Shown here in pieces: positions 8,328 through 17,515 of a stretch of DNA of 44,389 bases. The first letter of the stretch is position 1; every line of letters begins with the position of its first letter. The stretch lies in assembly GCA_002471575.1 (NCBI GenBank), contig DKQG01000015.1, positions 65,919 through 110,307 of the forward strand, written 5' to 3'. A model generated the notes under the pieces. That model did no database searches. It saw nothing but the letters and a program-made list of their open reading frames with translations, and was not told the origin of the DNA. Source of the stretch: Alphaproteobacteria bacterium UBA7314 (GTDB taxonomy: Bacteria; Pseudomonadota; Alphaproteobacteria; MPNO01; UBA830). Position numbers and translations under genes: made by a program.

Positions 8328-11294
8328 ATGCTAAATTCTTCTGCGGGGCGCGGCCCCGCCGCAAAAAACGGATTCGCACACGCCATGCCCGGCGATTTTC
8401 TGAACCCCGAAGAGCGTATCGATCTGTCGCCGGAAATCGGCGACGAAACCAAGACCACCACCTGTTACATGTGCGCCTGCCGTTGCGGCATCAAGGTGCA
8501 TCTGCGCGATGGCCAGATCCGCTATATCGAAGGCAACAAGGATCATCCGGTCAACAAGGGCGTATTATGCGGCAAGGGATCCGCTGGCATCATGCAGCAT
8601 TATTCGCCGGCGCGCCTGACCAAGCCGCTGAAACGAAAAGGCCCGCGCGGCTCGGGAGAGTTCGAGGAAATTGAATGGGACGAAGCACTTAAGATCGTCA
8701 GTGCGCGGCTTGCTAAAATCCGCGCTGAAGATCCCAGAAAGCTGGCCTTTTTCACCGGCCGCGACCAGAGCCAAGCACTGACCGGGTGGTGGGCCAGCCA
8801 GTTCGGCACGCCCAACCACGCCGCCCATGGCGGGTTCTGTTCGGTCAACATGGCGGCCGCCGGGCTCTACACCATTGGTGGCTCGTTTTGGGAGTTCGGT
8901 GAGCCGGATTGGGAACGTACCGAATATTTCATGATGTTCGGTGTCGCCGAGGACCACGATTCAAACCCAATCAAGATGGGGCTGTCGACATTGAAGGAGC
9001 GCGGCGCGAAGTTCGTGTCCATCAACCCGGTGAAGACGGGCTATTCCGCCATCGCCGACGAATGGATCGGTATCAAACCCGGCACCGACGGCGCGTTCGT
9101 CATGGCGTTGATCCACGAATTGCTGCACGCCGACAAGATCGATCTCGATTACTTGGTGCGTTACACCAACGCGCCATGGCTGGTGATACGGGACCCGGGG
9201 GCGGCGGATGACGGGCTATTCGCCCGTGGGGCGGACGGCGAGCCGCTGTGCTGGGACAACAACACCGGCCAAGTTGCCGACGCACGCCTCGCCGGCGTCG
9301 CGCCGAAAGTGATCGGCGAAGTAACGCTGGATGACGGCCGCACCGCCGTCCCCGCTTTCCAGCTGATGGCCGACCGATACATGGACACCAATTACGGCCC
9401 AGAAGTCGCTGCGTTGCGATCCGGTGTACCAGCGCACCATATCCGCCGTATCGCCGCCGAACTGGCCGAGGCCGCCTTCGACAAAGAAATCGTCCTCGAC
9501 GTCGAATGGACAGATTGGGCCGGCCGCACTCAGGACAAAATGATCGGCCGCCCCGTCGCGATGCACGCGATGCGCGGCATCTCCGCCCATTCCAACGGCT
9601 TCCACACCTGCCGCGCCATTCACGTGCTGCAGATGCTGCTCGGCACCATCGACGTGCCCGGCGGGTTTCGCTTCAAGCCACCATTCCCGCGCCCCTGCCC
9701 GCCGCCGCAGAAACCGGCCGGCAAGCCGGGGCAGGTCCAGCCCGACACGCCGCTGCCCGGCCCTCCACTGGGATTCCCCACTGGGCCGGAAGACCTTCTG
9801 GTCGATGCTGACGGCACGGCCCAGCGCATCGACAAGGCCTATTCTTGGGAGGCGCCTGTATCCGCCCACGGACTGATGCACATGGTCATCACCAATGCTT
9901 GGAAAGGCGATCCTTATCCCATCGATACGCTATTCATGTTCATGGCGAACATGTCGTGGAATTCGTCGATGAACACGTCCGGCGTGATAGACATGCTTAC
10001 CGACCGCGACGCCGAGACCGACGACTACAAAATCCCCTTCATCGTCTATTCGGATGCGTACTGGTCGGAAACCGTGCCCTATGCCGATATCGTGCTGCCG
10101 GATACCACCTATTTGGAACGCTGGGATTGTATCTCGCTGCTCGACCGGCCGATCTGTTCGGCGGATGGGCCAGCCGACGCGATCCGCCAGCCAGTGGTAC
10201 AGCCGGATCGCGACGTACGCGCATTCCAGTCGGTGATGCTCGATCTTGGCGCGCGGCTCGGCCTGCCGGGTATGACTAACGAGGATGGCACACCCAAATT
10301 TCCTGGCGGCTATCCCGATTACCTGGTCAACCACGAACGCGCGCCCGGTATTGGCCCGCTAGCCGGATGGCGCGGAGAGAAAGGCGACAGCGACGGTACC
10401 GGTGCCGTGAACCCGGACCAGCTGAACCGCTACATCGAAAACGGTTGTTTTTGGAGCCACGAATTCCGAGAAAACCAGCGCTATTACAAGCATGCCAATA
10501 GGGATTACCTGGAATACGCTGCGGCAGCGGGTTGGATCGGGTCGTCCGATCAGATCGTGATGCAGCTGTATTCCGAACCACTGCAGAAATTCCGGCTGGC
10601 AGCGCAGGGCCATGGAGACATCAGGCCGCCGGAACAGCACCGGGTCCGCGTCGGCGGCTATTTCGACCCGCTCCCGACCTGGTACCGGCCGCTTGAGTCC
10701 CAAGACGGGATCGAAGACGAATACCCGTTCTACGCGCTGACCCAGCGGCCGATGGCGATGTATCATTCCTGGGGCTCGCAAAATGCCTGGCTGCGCCAGA
10801 TTCACACCAGCAACCGGCTCTACATGAACCGCAACAAGGCGGAGCTGGAAGGCCTGCAAGACGACGACTGGGTGTGGGTGATCAGCTATCACAGCCGTAT
10901 CAAGGTGCAGATCCGCCTGATGGAAGGCACGCAGCAAGACACTGTGTGGACGTGGAACGCTATCGGCAAGCGGTCGGGCGCGTGGAACCTGGATCCAGAC
11001 GCGCCGGAAGCCAAGAAGGGCTTCCTGCTGAACCACGTAATATCCGAACTGCTGCCGCCCAAGGAAAACGGCTACCGGTATTCAAATTCCGACCCGGTAA
11101 CCGGCCAGGCGGCCTGGTACGATCTCCGCGTCCGCATCGAAAAGGCGGAACCCGGGGACGCGGCCGACGAAACAACTTTCCCGCAGTTCGAGGCCCAGCC
11201 TCGGCGCGGTGGGCATAGCCTGCGGGACAACATCCTTCGCTATGGCGGGCTGTTCAAACCGAAACGTTCCAAAAACGACGGAGATTGCCAATGA
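8328..11294 (+). CDS. soeA: sulfite dehydrogenase (quinone) molybdopterin subunit SoeA
   Basis: This 988-residue molybdopterin oxidoreductase of the DMSO reductase family is assigned as SoeA, which oxidises sulfite to sulfate on the cytoplasmic side of the membrane. A [4Fe-4S] motif C-x2-C-x3-C-x27-C spans residues 46-81 (CYMCACRCG ... LCGKG). The segment GGFCSVNMAAAG (Cys171) is a candidate for the molybdenum ligand. There is no twin-arginine signal at the N-terminus, which matches cytoplasmic SoeA and argues against the periplasmic PsrA/PhsA types. The start is uncertain: ATG 8328 or ATG 8385 (MPGDFLNPEER). Neither has a clear Shine-Dalgarno site. The stop overlaps the start of soeB in ATGA. 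Another cytoplasmic Mo-enzyme of this family remains possible; the neighbouring persulfide dioxygenase favours sulfite. Confidence 0.87.
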   Translation: MLNSSAGRGPAAKNGFAHAMPGDFLNPEERIDLSPEIGDETKTTTCYMCACRCGIKVHLRDGQIRYIEGNKDHPVNKGVLCGKGSAGIMQHYSPARLTKPLKRKGPRGSGEFEEIEWDEALKIVSARLAKIRAEDPRKLAFFTGRDQSQALTGWWASQFGTPNHAAHGGFCSVNMAAAGLYTIGGSFWEFGEPDWERTEYFMMFGVAEDHDSNPIKMGLSTLKERGAKFVSINPVKTGYSAIADEWIGIKPGTDGAFVMALIHELLHADKIDLDYLVRYTNAPWLVIRDPGAADDGLFARGADGEPLCWDNNTGQVADARLAGVAPKVIGEVTLDDGRTAVPAFQLMADRYMDTNYGPEVAALRSGVPAHHIRRIAAELAEAAFDKEIVLDVEWTDWAGRTQDKMIGRPVAMHAMRGISAHSNGFHTCRAIHVLQMLLGTIDVPGGFRFKPPFPRPCPPPQKPAGKPGQVQPDTPLPGPPLGFPTGPEDLLVDADGTAQRIDKAYSWEAPVSAHGLMHMVITNAWKGDPYPIDTLFMFMANMSWNSSMNTSGVIDMLTDRDAETDDYKIPFIVYSDAYWSETVPYADIVLPDTTYLERWDCISLLDRPICSADGPADAIRQPVVQPDRDVRAFQSVMLDLGARLGLPGMTNEDGTPKFPGGYPDYLVNHERAPGIGPLAGWRGEKGDSDGTGAVNPDQLNRYIENGCFWSHEFRENQRYYKHANRDYLEYAAAAGWIGSSDQIVMQLYSEPLQKFRLAAQGHGDIRPPEQHRVRVGGYFDPLPTWYRPLESQDGIEDEYPFYALTQRPMAMYHSWGSQNAWLRQIHTSNRLYMNRNKAELEGLQDDDWVWVISYHSRIKVQIRLMEGTQQDTVWTWNAIGKRSGAWNLDPDAPEAKKGFLLNHVISELLPPKENGYRYSNSDPVTGQAAWYDLRVRIEKAEPGDAADETTFPQFEAQPRRGGHSLRDNILRYGGLFKPKRSKNDGDCQ

Positions 11295-12052
11295 CCCTGC
11301 TGCCGCCCCGCGTCCAGCCCGGCAACGCGCAGCTTGGCTTGGTGATCGACCTCGACACCTGCGTCGGCTGTCATGCCTGCGCGGTCAACTGCAAGGAATG
11401 GAACACCGGCGGTCACTCCGCCCCGCTGCCGGATCACGATCCCTACGGGGCTGATCCCAATGGCGTCTGGTTCAACCGTATCCACACCTTCGAGGCAGGC
11501 GAGGGCACGGCCAGCCGCACGGTGCATTTCCCGCGGTCTTGCCTGCACTGCGAAGATGCGGCATGCGTGTCGGTCTGCCCGACGGGCGCATCCTACAAGC
11601 GCGAAGAAGACGGTATCGTGCTGGTCAATGAGGACGCCTGCATCGGCTGCAAGCTGTGTTCGTGGGCGTGTCCGTATGGTGCCCGCGAATACGACACCGA
11701 CGCCGGCGTAATGAAGAAATGCACGCTGTGCATCGACCGCATCTACAACGAAAACCTGGCCGAGGAAGACCGGGTGCCGGCCTGCGTCTCCACCTGCCCG
11801 GCCAGCGCGCGCCATTTCGGCGATTTGAACGATCCGGACTCTGAAGTATCGCAATTGGTCTCAGAGCGCGGCGGCAAGGAACTGATGCCGGAACTGGGCT
11901 ACAAGCCGGTCAATCGATATCTGCCACCCCGCGCCGCGAAAAAGGAACAGGGACCTTCCGGCGTCGGCGCGTCGTTGCCGCCGCTCGCCGACCTTGCGCC
12001 TGACGGCGACAGTCGATTTCTGCGCTGGGTCGACCGGGTCCTTTCGAGGTAG
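11291..12052 (+). CDS. soeB: SoeB iron-sulfur subunit (4Fe-4S ferredoxin type)
   Basis: A 253-residue electron-transfer subunit of the DmsB/PsrB/SoeB type. Four cysteine clusters are visible: CVGCHACAVNC, CLHCEDAACVSVC, CIGCKLCSWAC, and CTLC followed by CVSTC. Together they would carry four [4Fe-4S] centres that pass electrons from SoeA to the membrane subunit. The ATG at 11291 overlaps the soeA stop by four bases, and GGAG lies seven bases upstream; the frame extends two codons further to a TTG that is less likely. The C-terminus (about residues 210-253) is Pro/Ala-rich and variable. No signal peptide is present, in agreement with a cytoplasmic location. Confidence 0.92.
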   Translation: MTLLPPRVQPGNAQLGLVIDLDTCVGCHACAVNCKEWNTGGHSAPLPDHDPYGADPNGVWFNRIHTFEAGEGTASRTVHFPRSCLHCEDAACVSVCPTGASYKREEDGIVLVNEDACIGCKLCSWACPYGAREYDTDAGVMKKCTLCIDRIYNENLAEEDRVPACVSTCPASARHFGDLNDPDSEVSQLVSERGGKELMPELGYKPVNRYLPPRAAKKEQGPSGVGASLPPLADLAPDGDSRFLRWVDRVLSR

Positions 12053-12064
12053 TTTCACTCCGCC

Positions 12065-13012
12065 ATGCATCCCGCCTATTCCGTCATATTCTTCACCACC
12101 GCGTCTGGCGCCGGCTACGGGCTGATCTTCTTGATGGCGCTGTTCGGCGCGCTGGACGGCGTGCCGGCGGATCCGTGGTTCGGCGCTGTGGGACTCGGCC
12201 TCGGCGCCCTTCTGATCACCAGCGGCCTGCTGTCTTCGACCGCCCATCTCGGCCACCCGGAACGTGCGTGGCGCGCCTACAGCCAGTGGAAATCATCATG
12301 GCTGTCGCGCGAAGGCGTTCTGGCGACCGCGACATACGTGCCGCTGGTTCTGACAGCGTGGGGCTGGGTGATCGCGAAGTCGCTGGACGGGAAATTCGCC
12401 TTTATCGCCGCGGTGCTGGCTATGATGTGCCTGCTGACGGTGCATTCGACGGGCATGATCTACGCCACGCTACGGACTATCAGCGCGTGGCACAACAAGC
12501 TGACGGTGCCGGGCTATCTGTGTTTCGCCCTGCTGTCGGGGGCTGCCTGGTTTCATGCGTTGGCGCAGGTCTTCGGCTATCAGACGCCAGAAGTCGCGCT
12601 GGTGGTAATCATTGCGCTGTTCCTCAGTTTTTACATCAAACGCAAGTACTGGCGCAGCATCGACACGCAACCTGGTCCGGCGACGCCGGAAAGCGCGACC
12701 GGTCTCGGCGATCTGGGCAAAGTGCGCCTGCTCGATCCACCGACCATGACGGAAAACTTCGTCCAGCGCGAAATGGGTTTCTCCATCGCCCGCAAGCACA
12801 CGCATAAACTGCGGCGCATCTGCTTTTTCACTTATTTTCTGATCCCGATCGTGCTGACCGGACTAACAAGCAGCGCCCAGCCTTGGCTGGCCATTCCCGG
12901 CACGCTGATCGCCGCAATTTCTGTATCGGTGGGCGTGGTGGTCGAACGCTGGCTGTTTTTCGCCGAGGCGAAGCATGTTTCCATGCTGTATTACGGGGCG
13001 GAAACCTCTTAA
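12065..13012 (+). CDS. soeC: SoeC membrane anchor (DmsC family)
   Basis: A 315-residue polytopic membrane protein of the DmsC family that anchors the SoeAB dimer and hands electrons to the quinone pool. About eight hydrophobic helices are visible, beginning with SVIFFTTASGAGYGLIFLMA. The family motif STAHLGHPERAWRAYSQWKS follows helix 2. The larger NrfD-type anchor of Psr/Phs systems looks different, which supports the Soe assignment. It starts 12 bases after soeB with only a weak ribosome site. Its stop codon overlaps the tail of a decayed minus-strand gene. Confidence 0.9.
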   Translation: MHPAYSVIFFTTASGAGYGLIFLMALFGALDGVPADPWFGAVGLGLGALLITSGLLSSTAHLGHPERAWRAYSQWKSSWLSREGVLATATYVPLVLTAWGWVIAKSLDGKFAFIAAVLAMMCLLTVHSTGMIYATLRTISAWHNKLTVPGYLCFALLSGAAWFHALAQVFGYQTPEVALVVIIALFLSFYIKRKYWRSIDTQPGPATPESATGLGDLGKVRLLDPPTMTENFVQREMGFSIARKHTHKLRRICFFTYFLIPIVLTGLTSSAQPWLAIPGTLIAAISVSVGVVVERWLFFAEAKHVSMLYYGAETS

Positions 13013-13709
13013 AGAATGCCCTTAAATACCGATTGAATGCCCACTTCGGTCATCGCGTCTATCAGGTCATCACCAAAATCACCGCCGTCGCGGATTACCG
13101 GTACCGTGTTGGCAGGCCGCCGGCGATAACGTCATCGCGGGTGTTAGCGTTGATCAGCGCAACGGGGATATCCTTCGTGGCCCGCATAGTGCGGAACGCG
13201 CTAGTCACGTCGAGGCCGGGTAGCATGTAAAGCACGCCGGTTGCAATCACTAGGGAGGGTTCGGTCATGGACGCGATCTCGATCGTCTTGAACGGGGTAC
13301 CCTCAGGGGTTACGCGGTAGCCGCAGGCCTGCAATTCCCAGACTGCGTGGCACCGATCGGACCGCCAAGGGCGTCGACGAATGTCTGGGTGTCGCCAAAT
13401 TCTTCTCGTTCAGAACCTTCTCGTTGGCGAGGTAATCCTCGGCCCGGTGCGCAACAACACTGTTCAGGCTGTAGCCGCAGCTCGCCGAGAGCCCTACAGG
13501 TAGTGCGCCTTGCGACAGATGCTGTCGCTCTTGGCCCCAACCAGCTCGCCAGCTTTGCGGACGTCTTCGAGAGACGCCTCTGCCTTCGACAGCAGATCGA
13601 ACGCAAGATCGCGGAACTCGACCTCCAGCTGCTGGACAAACTCGGCGTTCTTATCTGAACCGGCGGAGCCGTTATCGGTCATAGGGTTTCTCGGCATGTC
13701 AATTTTCAT
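13009..13709 (-). pseudogene. decayed HPt-receiver (two-component) gene
   Basis: The minus strand keeps protein-like sequence from 13709 to 13009, but only if the reading frame is changed at least four times. The ATG at 13709 opens a 71-codon frame with AEFVQQLEVEFRDLAFDLL and ends at a stop right after KAHYL. The next frame gives GLSASCGYSLNSVVAHRAED, then DTQTFVDALGG, then a receiver-like segment with PSLVIATGVLYMLPGLDVTS and IPVALINANTRDD. A last frame gives VIRDGGDFGDDLIDAMTEVG up to a TAA at 13009. The order resembles a histidine phosphotransfer domain followed by a degenerate receiver domain. Neighbouring genes are intact, so sequencing error is an unlikely cause. The domain naming is inference from pattern. 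Confidence 0.6.
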
Positions 13710-13832
13710 ACGGGCCGGCAGACTCCCCGAAATCCCTAAATTTCGGTTGCGCGGCCATCAGGCCTATGGACGGGCAGGCCTTTAATAGTAAGATACCTAA
13801 ACAATTAGACCGATAACGAGGCAGGACGGGAC

Positions 13833-14618
13833 ATGGCGGAGCATTCCTCCGAACAAACGACCATCATAGGATGCGAAATAGAAGTACTGAGAGGCGGTGA
13901 CGGACCGCCGCTGGTATTTCTGCACGGAGCGGGGGGCGCCCATAACTGGATGCCATATATGGACCGTCTGGCGGAGCACTATTCGGTCATCGTTCCCAGC
14001 CACCCGGGATGGGGACGATCGGATACGCCGGACTGGCTGGATGGCATGGGTGATCTTGCCTACTTCTATCTCGAATTCCTGAAATCGCTGGATGCGGAAA
14101 AGGTTCACCTGGTCGGCAATTCGCTTGGCGGTTGGTTGGCCCTCGAAATCGCGGTGCGGTCGACGGCTAAAATCAAAACGCTGACACTGGTTTCCGCTGC
14201 AGGCATTCACGTCGATGGCGTGCCGAAAGGTGATATCTTCCTTTGGGACGACAACGAGCGGGTCTTCAATACATTCTTCGACCCGAAATTAGCCGAGGCG
14301 CGGCTCGCCAAAGAGCCGTCGGAAGAAGACGCTGACATTTCCCTAAAGAACCATTTTTCGACCGCTAAGATGGCGTGGCATCCTCGGTTCTATAACCCGG
14401 AACTGCAGAAATGGCTGCACCGGATCGACGTTCCAACGTCTATCCTGTGGGGCGATTCCGACAAAATCTTCCCGCCCGCCTACGGGGAGGCCATGCAAAA
14501 ACTTATCCCCGGTTCGAGCCTGACCATCGTGCCCGAATGCGGACACCTGCCGCAGCAGGAAAAACTGGACGACTTTATTGCCGTCGTGACCGCCCATACG
14601 AATGGAGCCGCAGCATGA
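13833..14618 (+). CDS. alpha/beta-fold hydrolase
   Basis: A 261-residue cytoplasmic alpha/beta hydrolase without a signal peptide. The oxyanion segment is HGAGG (31-35), the nucleophile elbow GNSLGG places Ser97, the acid is probably Asp210 in LWGDSDKIFP, and the catalytic histidine is His238 in CGHLPQ. The overall pattern is close to the meta-cleavage-product hydrolase and haloalkane dehalogenase branch, but the nucleophile is serine, so an esterase or C-C hydrolase is likely. GAGG lies about 10-15 bases before the ATG. The stop overlaps the start of the flavin monooxygenase gene in ATGA, which indicates joint translation and probably one pathway. Confidence 0.9.
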   Translation: MAEHSSEQTTIIGCEIEVLRGGDGPPLVFLHGAGGAHNWMPYMDRLAEHYSVIVPSHPGWGRSDTPDWLDGMGDLAYFYLEFLKSLDAEKVHLVGNSLGGWLALEIAVRSTAKIKTLTLVSAAGIHVDGVPKGDIFLWDDNERVFNTFFDPKLAEARLAKEPSEEDADISLKNHFSTAKMAWHPRFYNPELQKWLHRIDVPTSILWGDSDKIFPPAYGEAMQKLIPGSSLTIVPECGHLPQQEKLDDFIAVVTAHTNGAAA

Positions 14619-15787
14619 AATTCTATTTCTTTCACTTGATGCCCTACCAGGACATTGATCCCGACTACCTGGAGACTAATAAGTCGTCCTGGATAAACCT
14701 GCCCAACACATATTACGACCCGAAGAAGGGCGCGAAGCTATATCACCGCTATTTGGACGAGTTAGAACTGGCCGATACGCTTGGATTCGACGGTGTTTGC
14801 GTCAACGAACATCATCAAACAGCCTATGGCATGATGCCGTCGCCCAACGTGCTCGCCGGCGCGCTATCGCGACGTCTGAAAAAAGCCTCGATAGGGGTGA
14901 TCGGTCGGGCACTGCCCATCGTCGACAACCCGCTGGTAATCGCGGAAGAATTCGCGATGATCGACAACCTGATGGAAGGTCGCTTCATCGCCGGGTTCGT
15001 CCGCGGCATCGGCTGCGAATACCATGCATCGATGACCAATCCCGGTTTCAGCCTCGAACGCTTCCGCGAAGCGCACGACCTGATCGTCCGCGCCTGGTCG
15101 GAACCAGGGCCGTTCGAATTCTTCGGAAAGCATTATCACTACCAGTATGTGAATCTGTGGCCGCGACCGTATCAGTCCCCGCGTCCGCCGGTCTGGATCC
15201 CGTCGCAGGGTTCGACTGAAACGGTTGAGTTTGCCGCCCATCCGGACCGCAAATACACCTACGTCATCACCTTCAGCCCGGTGGCGTCGGTGCGCAAGAA
15301 CCTGAAAGCCTATCGCGACCAGTGCGAGGTCTATGGTTATGAATGCCCGCCCGAACAGCTTGGTTGGGCTATGCCAGCATATGTGGCTGAAACCGACGAG
15401 ATCGCGCGCAAGGAAGCCGCGCCCCACATCGAAAGCCTGTTTAACAAGTTCATCGCCTCGCCGACGCAGTACAAACTGCCGCCGGGTTATTCGTCGCTTG
15501 CCAGCTACAAGGCGGTGATAGAAGGCAAATACAAGGTGCGCCAGAATTACCTCGACTGCGACACCCTGATCGATAACGGCATGTTCCTTTGCGGCAGCGC
15601 CGAAACGGTGGCCACCAAGCTGGAGGAATACCAGAAGGAAATGGGCTTCGGGAATATCGCCCCGATGCTGCAATTCGGCACCCTGTCCAAAGAGCTGACA
15701 GAGAAGAACCTTCGCCTGTTCGCCGAAGAGGTTATTCCAAAGTTGAAACATCTGGGCTTCGGCGCCGAGAAAGTGGCGGCTGAATAA
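14615..15787 (+). CDS. LLM-class flavin-dependent monooxygenase (luciferase family)
   Basis: A 390-residue bacterial-luciferase-like monooxygenase. The correct start is the ATG at 14615 (MKFYFFHLMPY), inside the ATGA overlap with the hydrolase gene and with GGAG upstream; a longer frame to 14411 is antisense noise of the hydrolase. Family marks are FDGVCVNEHHQTAYGMMPSP (about residues 56-75), GRALPIVDNPLVIAEEFAM and GRFIAGFVRGIG. It needs FMNH2 from a flavin reductase that is not encoded nearby. Coupling to a hydrolase suggests oxygenation followed by ester or C-C bond hydrolysis. The substrate is unknown. Confidence 0.9.
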   Translation: MKFYFFHLMPYQDIDPDYLETNKSSWINLPNTYYDPKKGAKLYHRYLDELELADTLGFDGVCVNEHHQTAYGMMPSPNVLAGALSRRLKKASIGVIGRALPIVDNPLVIAEEFAMIDNLMEGRFIAGFVRGIGCEYHASMTNPGFSLERFREAHDLIVRAWSEPGPFEFFGKHYHYQYVNLWPRPYQSPRPPVWIPSQGSTETVEFAAHPDRKYTYVITFSPVASVRKNLKAYRDQCEVYGYECPPEQLGWAMPAYVAETDEIARKEAAPHIESLFNKFIASPTQYKLPPGYSSLASYKAVIEGKYKVRQNYLDCDTLIDNGMFLCGSAETVATKLEEYQKEMGFGNIAPMLQFGTLSKELTEKNLRLFAEEVIPKLKHLGFGAEKVAAE

Positions 15788-15803
15788 TGCCTGCCGGGGG
15801 CAG

Positions 15804-15876
15804 CGTCGCCGCGCAGGCGGGGATCTCCCGGCCCCGGAATACGTAACAAAGAGATTCCCGCCCTCGCGGGGATGAT
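15804..15876. repeat. dispersed palindromic repeat, copy 1
   Basis: Two inverted arms, GTCGCCGCGCAGGCGGGGATCTC (from 15804) and GAGATTCCCGCCCTCGCGGGGATGA (to about 15875), flank about 25 bases of spacer. Each arm is also partly self-complementary. The element sits between the convergent monooxygenase and amidase genes, where it could act as a two-way terminator. Related copies occur near 26141, 28466 and 41356. Confidence 0.7.
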
Positions 15877-15887
15877 TGCTTAATTAA

Positions 15888-17285
15888 TTACACGACCGCA
15901 GCCCGCGCGTCGCGCCAGCCCGCCGCCTGCTCATACGCATGCGCCACGCGTAATGCGCCGGCCTCTTTCCAGCGCCGCGCGACGATCTGGGCGCCCACCG
16001 GCATGCCGCTGTCCTGGAAACCGCAGCGTACCGATACCGCCGGATGGTCGGTCAGATTAAAAGGCACGTTGATCATCGGCGCGGCGAGGAATGGAAACGC
16101 CTCGTCAGAATCCATGGGCCCGGCAGGGGTCAGCATGGCGGGCGCGACCAACGCGTCGCAATCCTCGAATACGGCATCGACCGCGTGGGCAAGTTCGCGG
16201 CGACGTCTCTGGGCCTGCAGGTAATCCGACGACCGAACCAGTGCGCCCAGCATCATCCGATTGCGCGCCAGCGGGCCGAATTCAGTCCAGCGGGTCTGTA
16301 GTGTTTCCTCGTGGATGGCATAAGCTTCCGACGGCAGTATCAGACGCCCCACAGCATGGAAATCCATCAGCGGCGGTAGGTCGGTGTCGATTACCTTTGC
16401 ACCGAGCCCTTCGAACACCTTCCCCATCACGTCGTAGGTGCCGGCAATATCAGCCGGGGTGTCATAGTCGTCTCTGTAGAAGCCACGCGCGATACCGACC
16501 GTCAATCCGTCCAGCCGGTCGGTCAATGCGTTCGCATAGTCCGGCACCGGCATATCTGCCGAAAGCTGGTCGGTGGGGTCATATCCCGCCATCGCTTGCA
16601 GCATCAGTGCGCAGTCTTCCGCTGTCTGCGCCAGTGGGCCGACGGTATCGAGGGAAAAGGTTAGCGGCATGACGCCGGACGTGGGCACTCGGCCAATAGT
16701 CGGTTTGATTCCGGCGGTACCGCACAGTGCCGCTGGGCTGCGGATCGAACCGCCGGCGTCCGAGCCTACAGCACCTAGGCACAAGCCCGCCGCAACGGCG
16801 GCCCCGCAGCCGGAGGACGAGCCGCCGGTCGACCTAGTGACGTCCCATGGATTGCAGGCGGGTGGAAACAGAGCGTCATGGGTAGGGCGCCCGCCGAACG
16901 CGAACTCGTAAGTATCCACAATGCCGAGGATGACTGCGCCGGCCGCCCGGAGGCAGGCAATCACACCCGCATCGGTATCCGCGATATTATCCTGCAACAC
17001 CCGGGAATTGGCCGTGCAGGCATGGTTCTCAACTTGGATAACATCCTTTACGGCAAGAGGAATACCATCGAGGGGCCCAACATCTTTTCCGGCGGCGCGG
17101 CGAGCGTCGGAGGCTGCTGCTGAAGCCAGCGCCTCGTCCTTCAGGACCTTGTGATAAGCGTTTACTAAACCGTCAAGCGCCTCGATCCGGGCGAGGCACA
17201 ATTCCGTCAAACCGGCGGCCGTCAGATCTCCGGCGGCCAGTCCTGCCGCAGCTTCGGCGATGGTCGGCGGAAACGGCGCCGTCAT
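15888..17285 (-). CDS. amidase-signature family hydrolase
   Basis: A 465-residue amidase-signature enzyme. The Ser-cisSer-Lys triad is readable: Lys80 in PLAVKDV, cis-Ser156 in TGGSSSG, and nucleophile Ser180 in GSDAGGSIRSP; the 24-residue spacing between the serines is the family norm. The start at 17285 (MTAPFPPTIAEAAAG) overlaps the stop of the small upstream gene by four bases. A longer frame to 17384 runs antisense-like through that gene and is rejected. Together with a small GatC-like partner it resembles AtzE-AtzG or GatA-GatC pairs, but no gatB is present. A small amide or urea-type compound is therefore more likely than a tRNA substrate. The exact substrate is not known. Confidence 0.92.
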   Translation of the reverse strand: MTAPFPPTIAEAAAGLAAGDLTAAGLTELCLARIEALDGLVNAYHKVLKDEALASAAASDARRAAGKDVGPLDGIPLAVKDVIQVENHACTANSRVLQDNIADTDAGVIACLRAAGAVILGIVDTYEFAFGGRPTHDALFPPACNPWDVTRSTGGSSSGCGAAVAAGLCLGAVGSDAGGSIRSPAALCGTAGIKPTIGRVPTSGVMPLTFSLDTVGPLAQTAEDCALMLQAMAGYDPTDQLSADMPVPDYANALTDRLDGLTVGIARGFYRDDYDTPADIAGTYDVMGKVFEGLGAKVIDTDLPPLMDFHAVGRLILPSEAYAIHEETLQTRWTEFGPLARNRMMLGALVRSSDYLQAQRRRRELAHAVDAVFEDCDALVAPAMLTPAGPMDSDEAFPFLAAPMINVPFNLTDHPAVSVRCGFQDSGMPVGAQIVARRWKEAGALRVAHAYEQAAGWRDARAAVV

Positions 17286-17515
17286 ATGTCGGCCTCGCCG
17301 TCGCGTGGCGTCGCCGCGAAGGACGGCATCGGCTTGACGGTCCAGTCCCGCCCGGGTGTCCGCACCCGCGCCGCAAGGTTGCACAGCGTGTCGAACGCTT
17401 TGCGCAGCTCCGCTGTCTCGGCATCGGACACCGGCACGCCGGAAGCCGCCAGAAGCCCGCCAAATTCGTGGTCTCGGCTCTCAGTGTCGCCGTCGGTGTC
17501 TTCGATAGTGGTCAC
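17282..17515 (-). CDS. small GatC/AtzG-like partner of the amidase
   Basis: A 77-residue acidic protein. Its central helix pair (AETAELRKAFDTLCNLAARV, about residues 32-51) followed by an extended tail (WTVKPMPSFAATPRDGEAD) resembles the GatC/AtzG/DUF4089 type of small subunit that wraps around amidase-signature enzymes. The similarity is structural pattern only. The GTG start at 17515 overlaps the arfB stop (GTGA) and its stop overlaps the amidase ATG (ATGA), so all three genes are translationally linked. The position directly in front of an amidase gene supports a stabilising subunit role. Confidence 0.65.
   Translation of the reverse strand: MTTIEDTDGDTESRDHEFGGLLAASGVPVSDAETAELRKAFDTLCNLAARVRTPGRDWTVKPMPSFAATPRDGEADI

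Noticed and set aside
8328..13012. Polysulfide or thiosulfate reductase (Psr/Phs) instead of Soe
   Set aside because: No twin-arginine signal, a DmsC-type anchor, and a neighbouring sulfite-producing enzyme. Not fully excluded without phylogeny.
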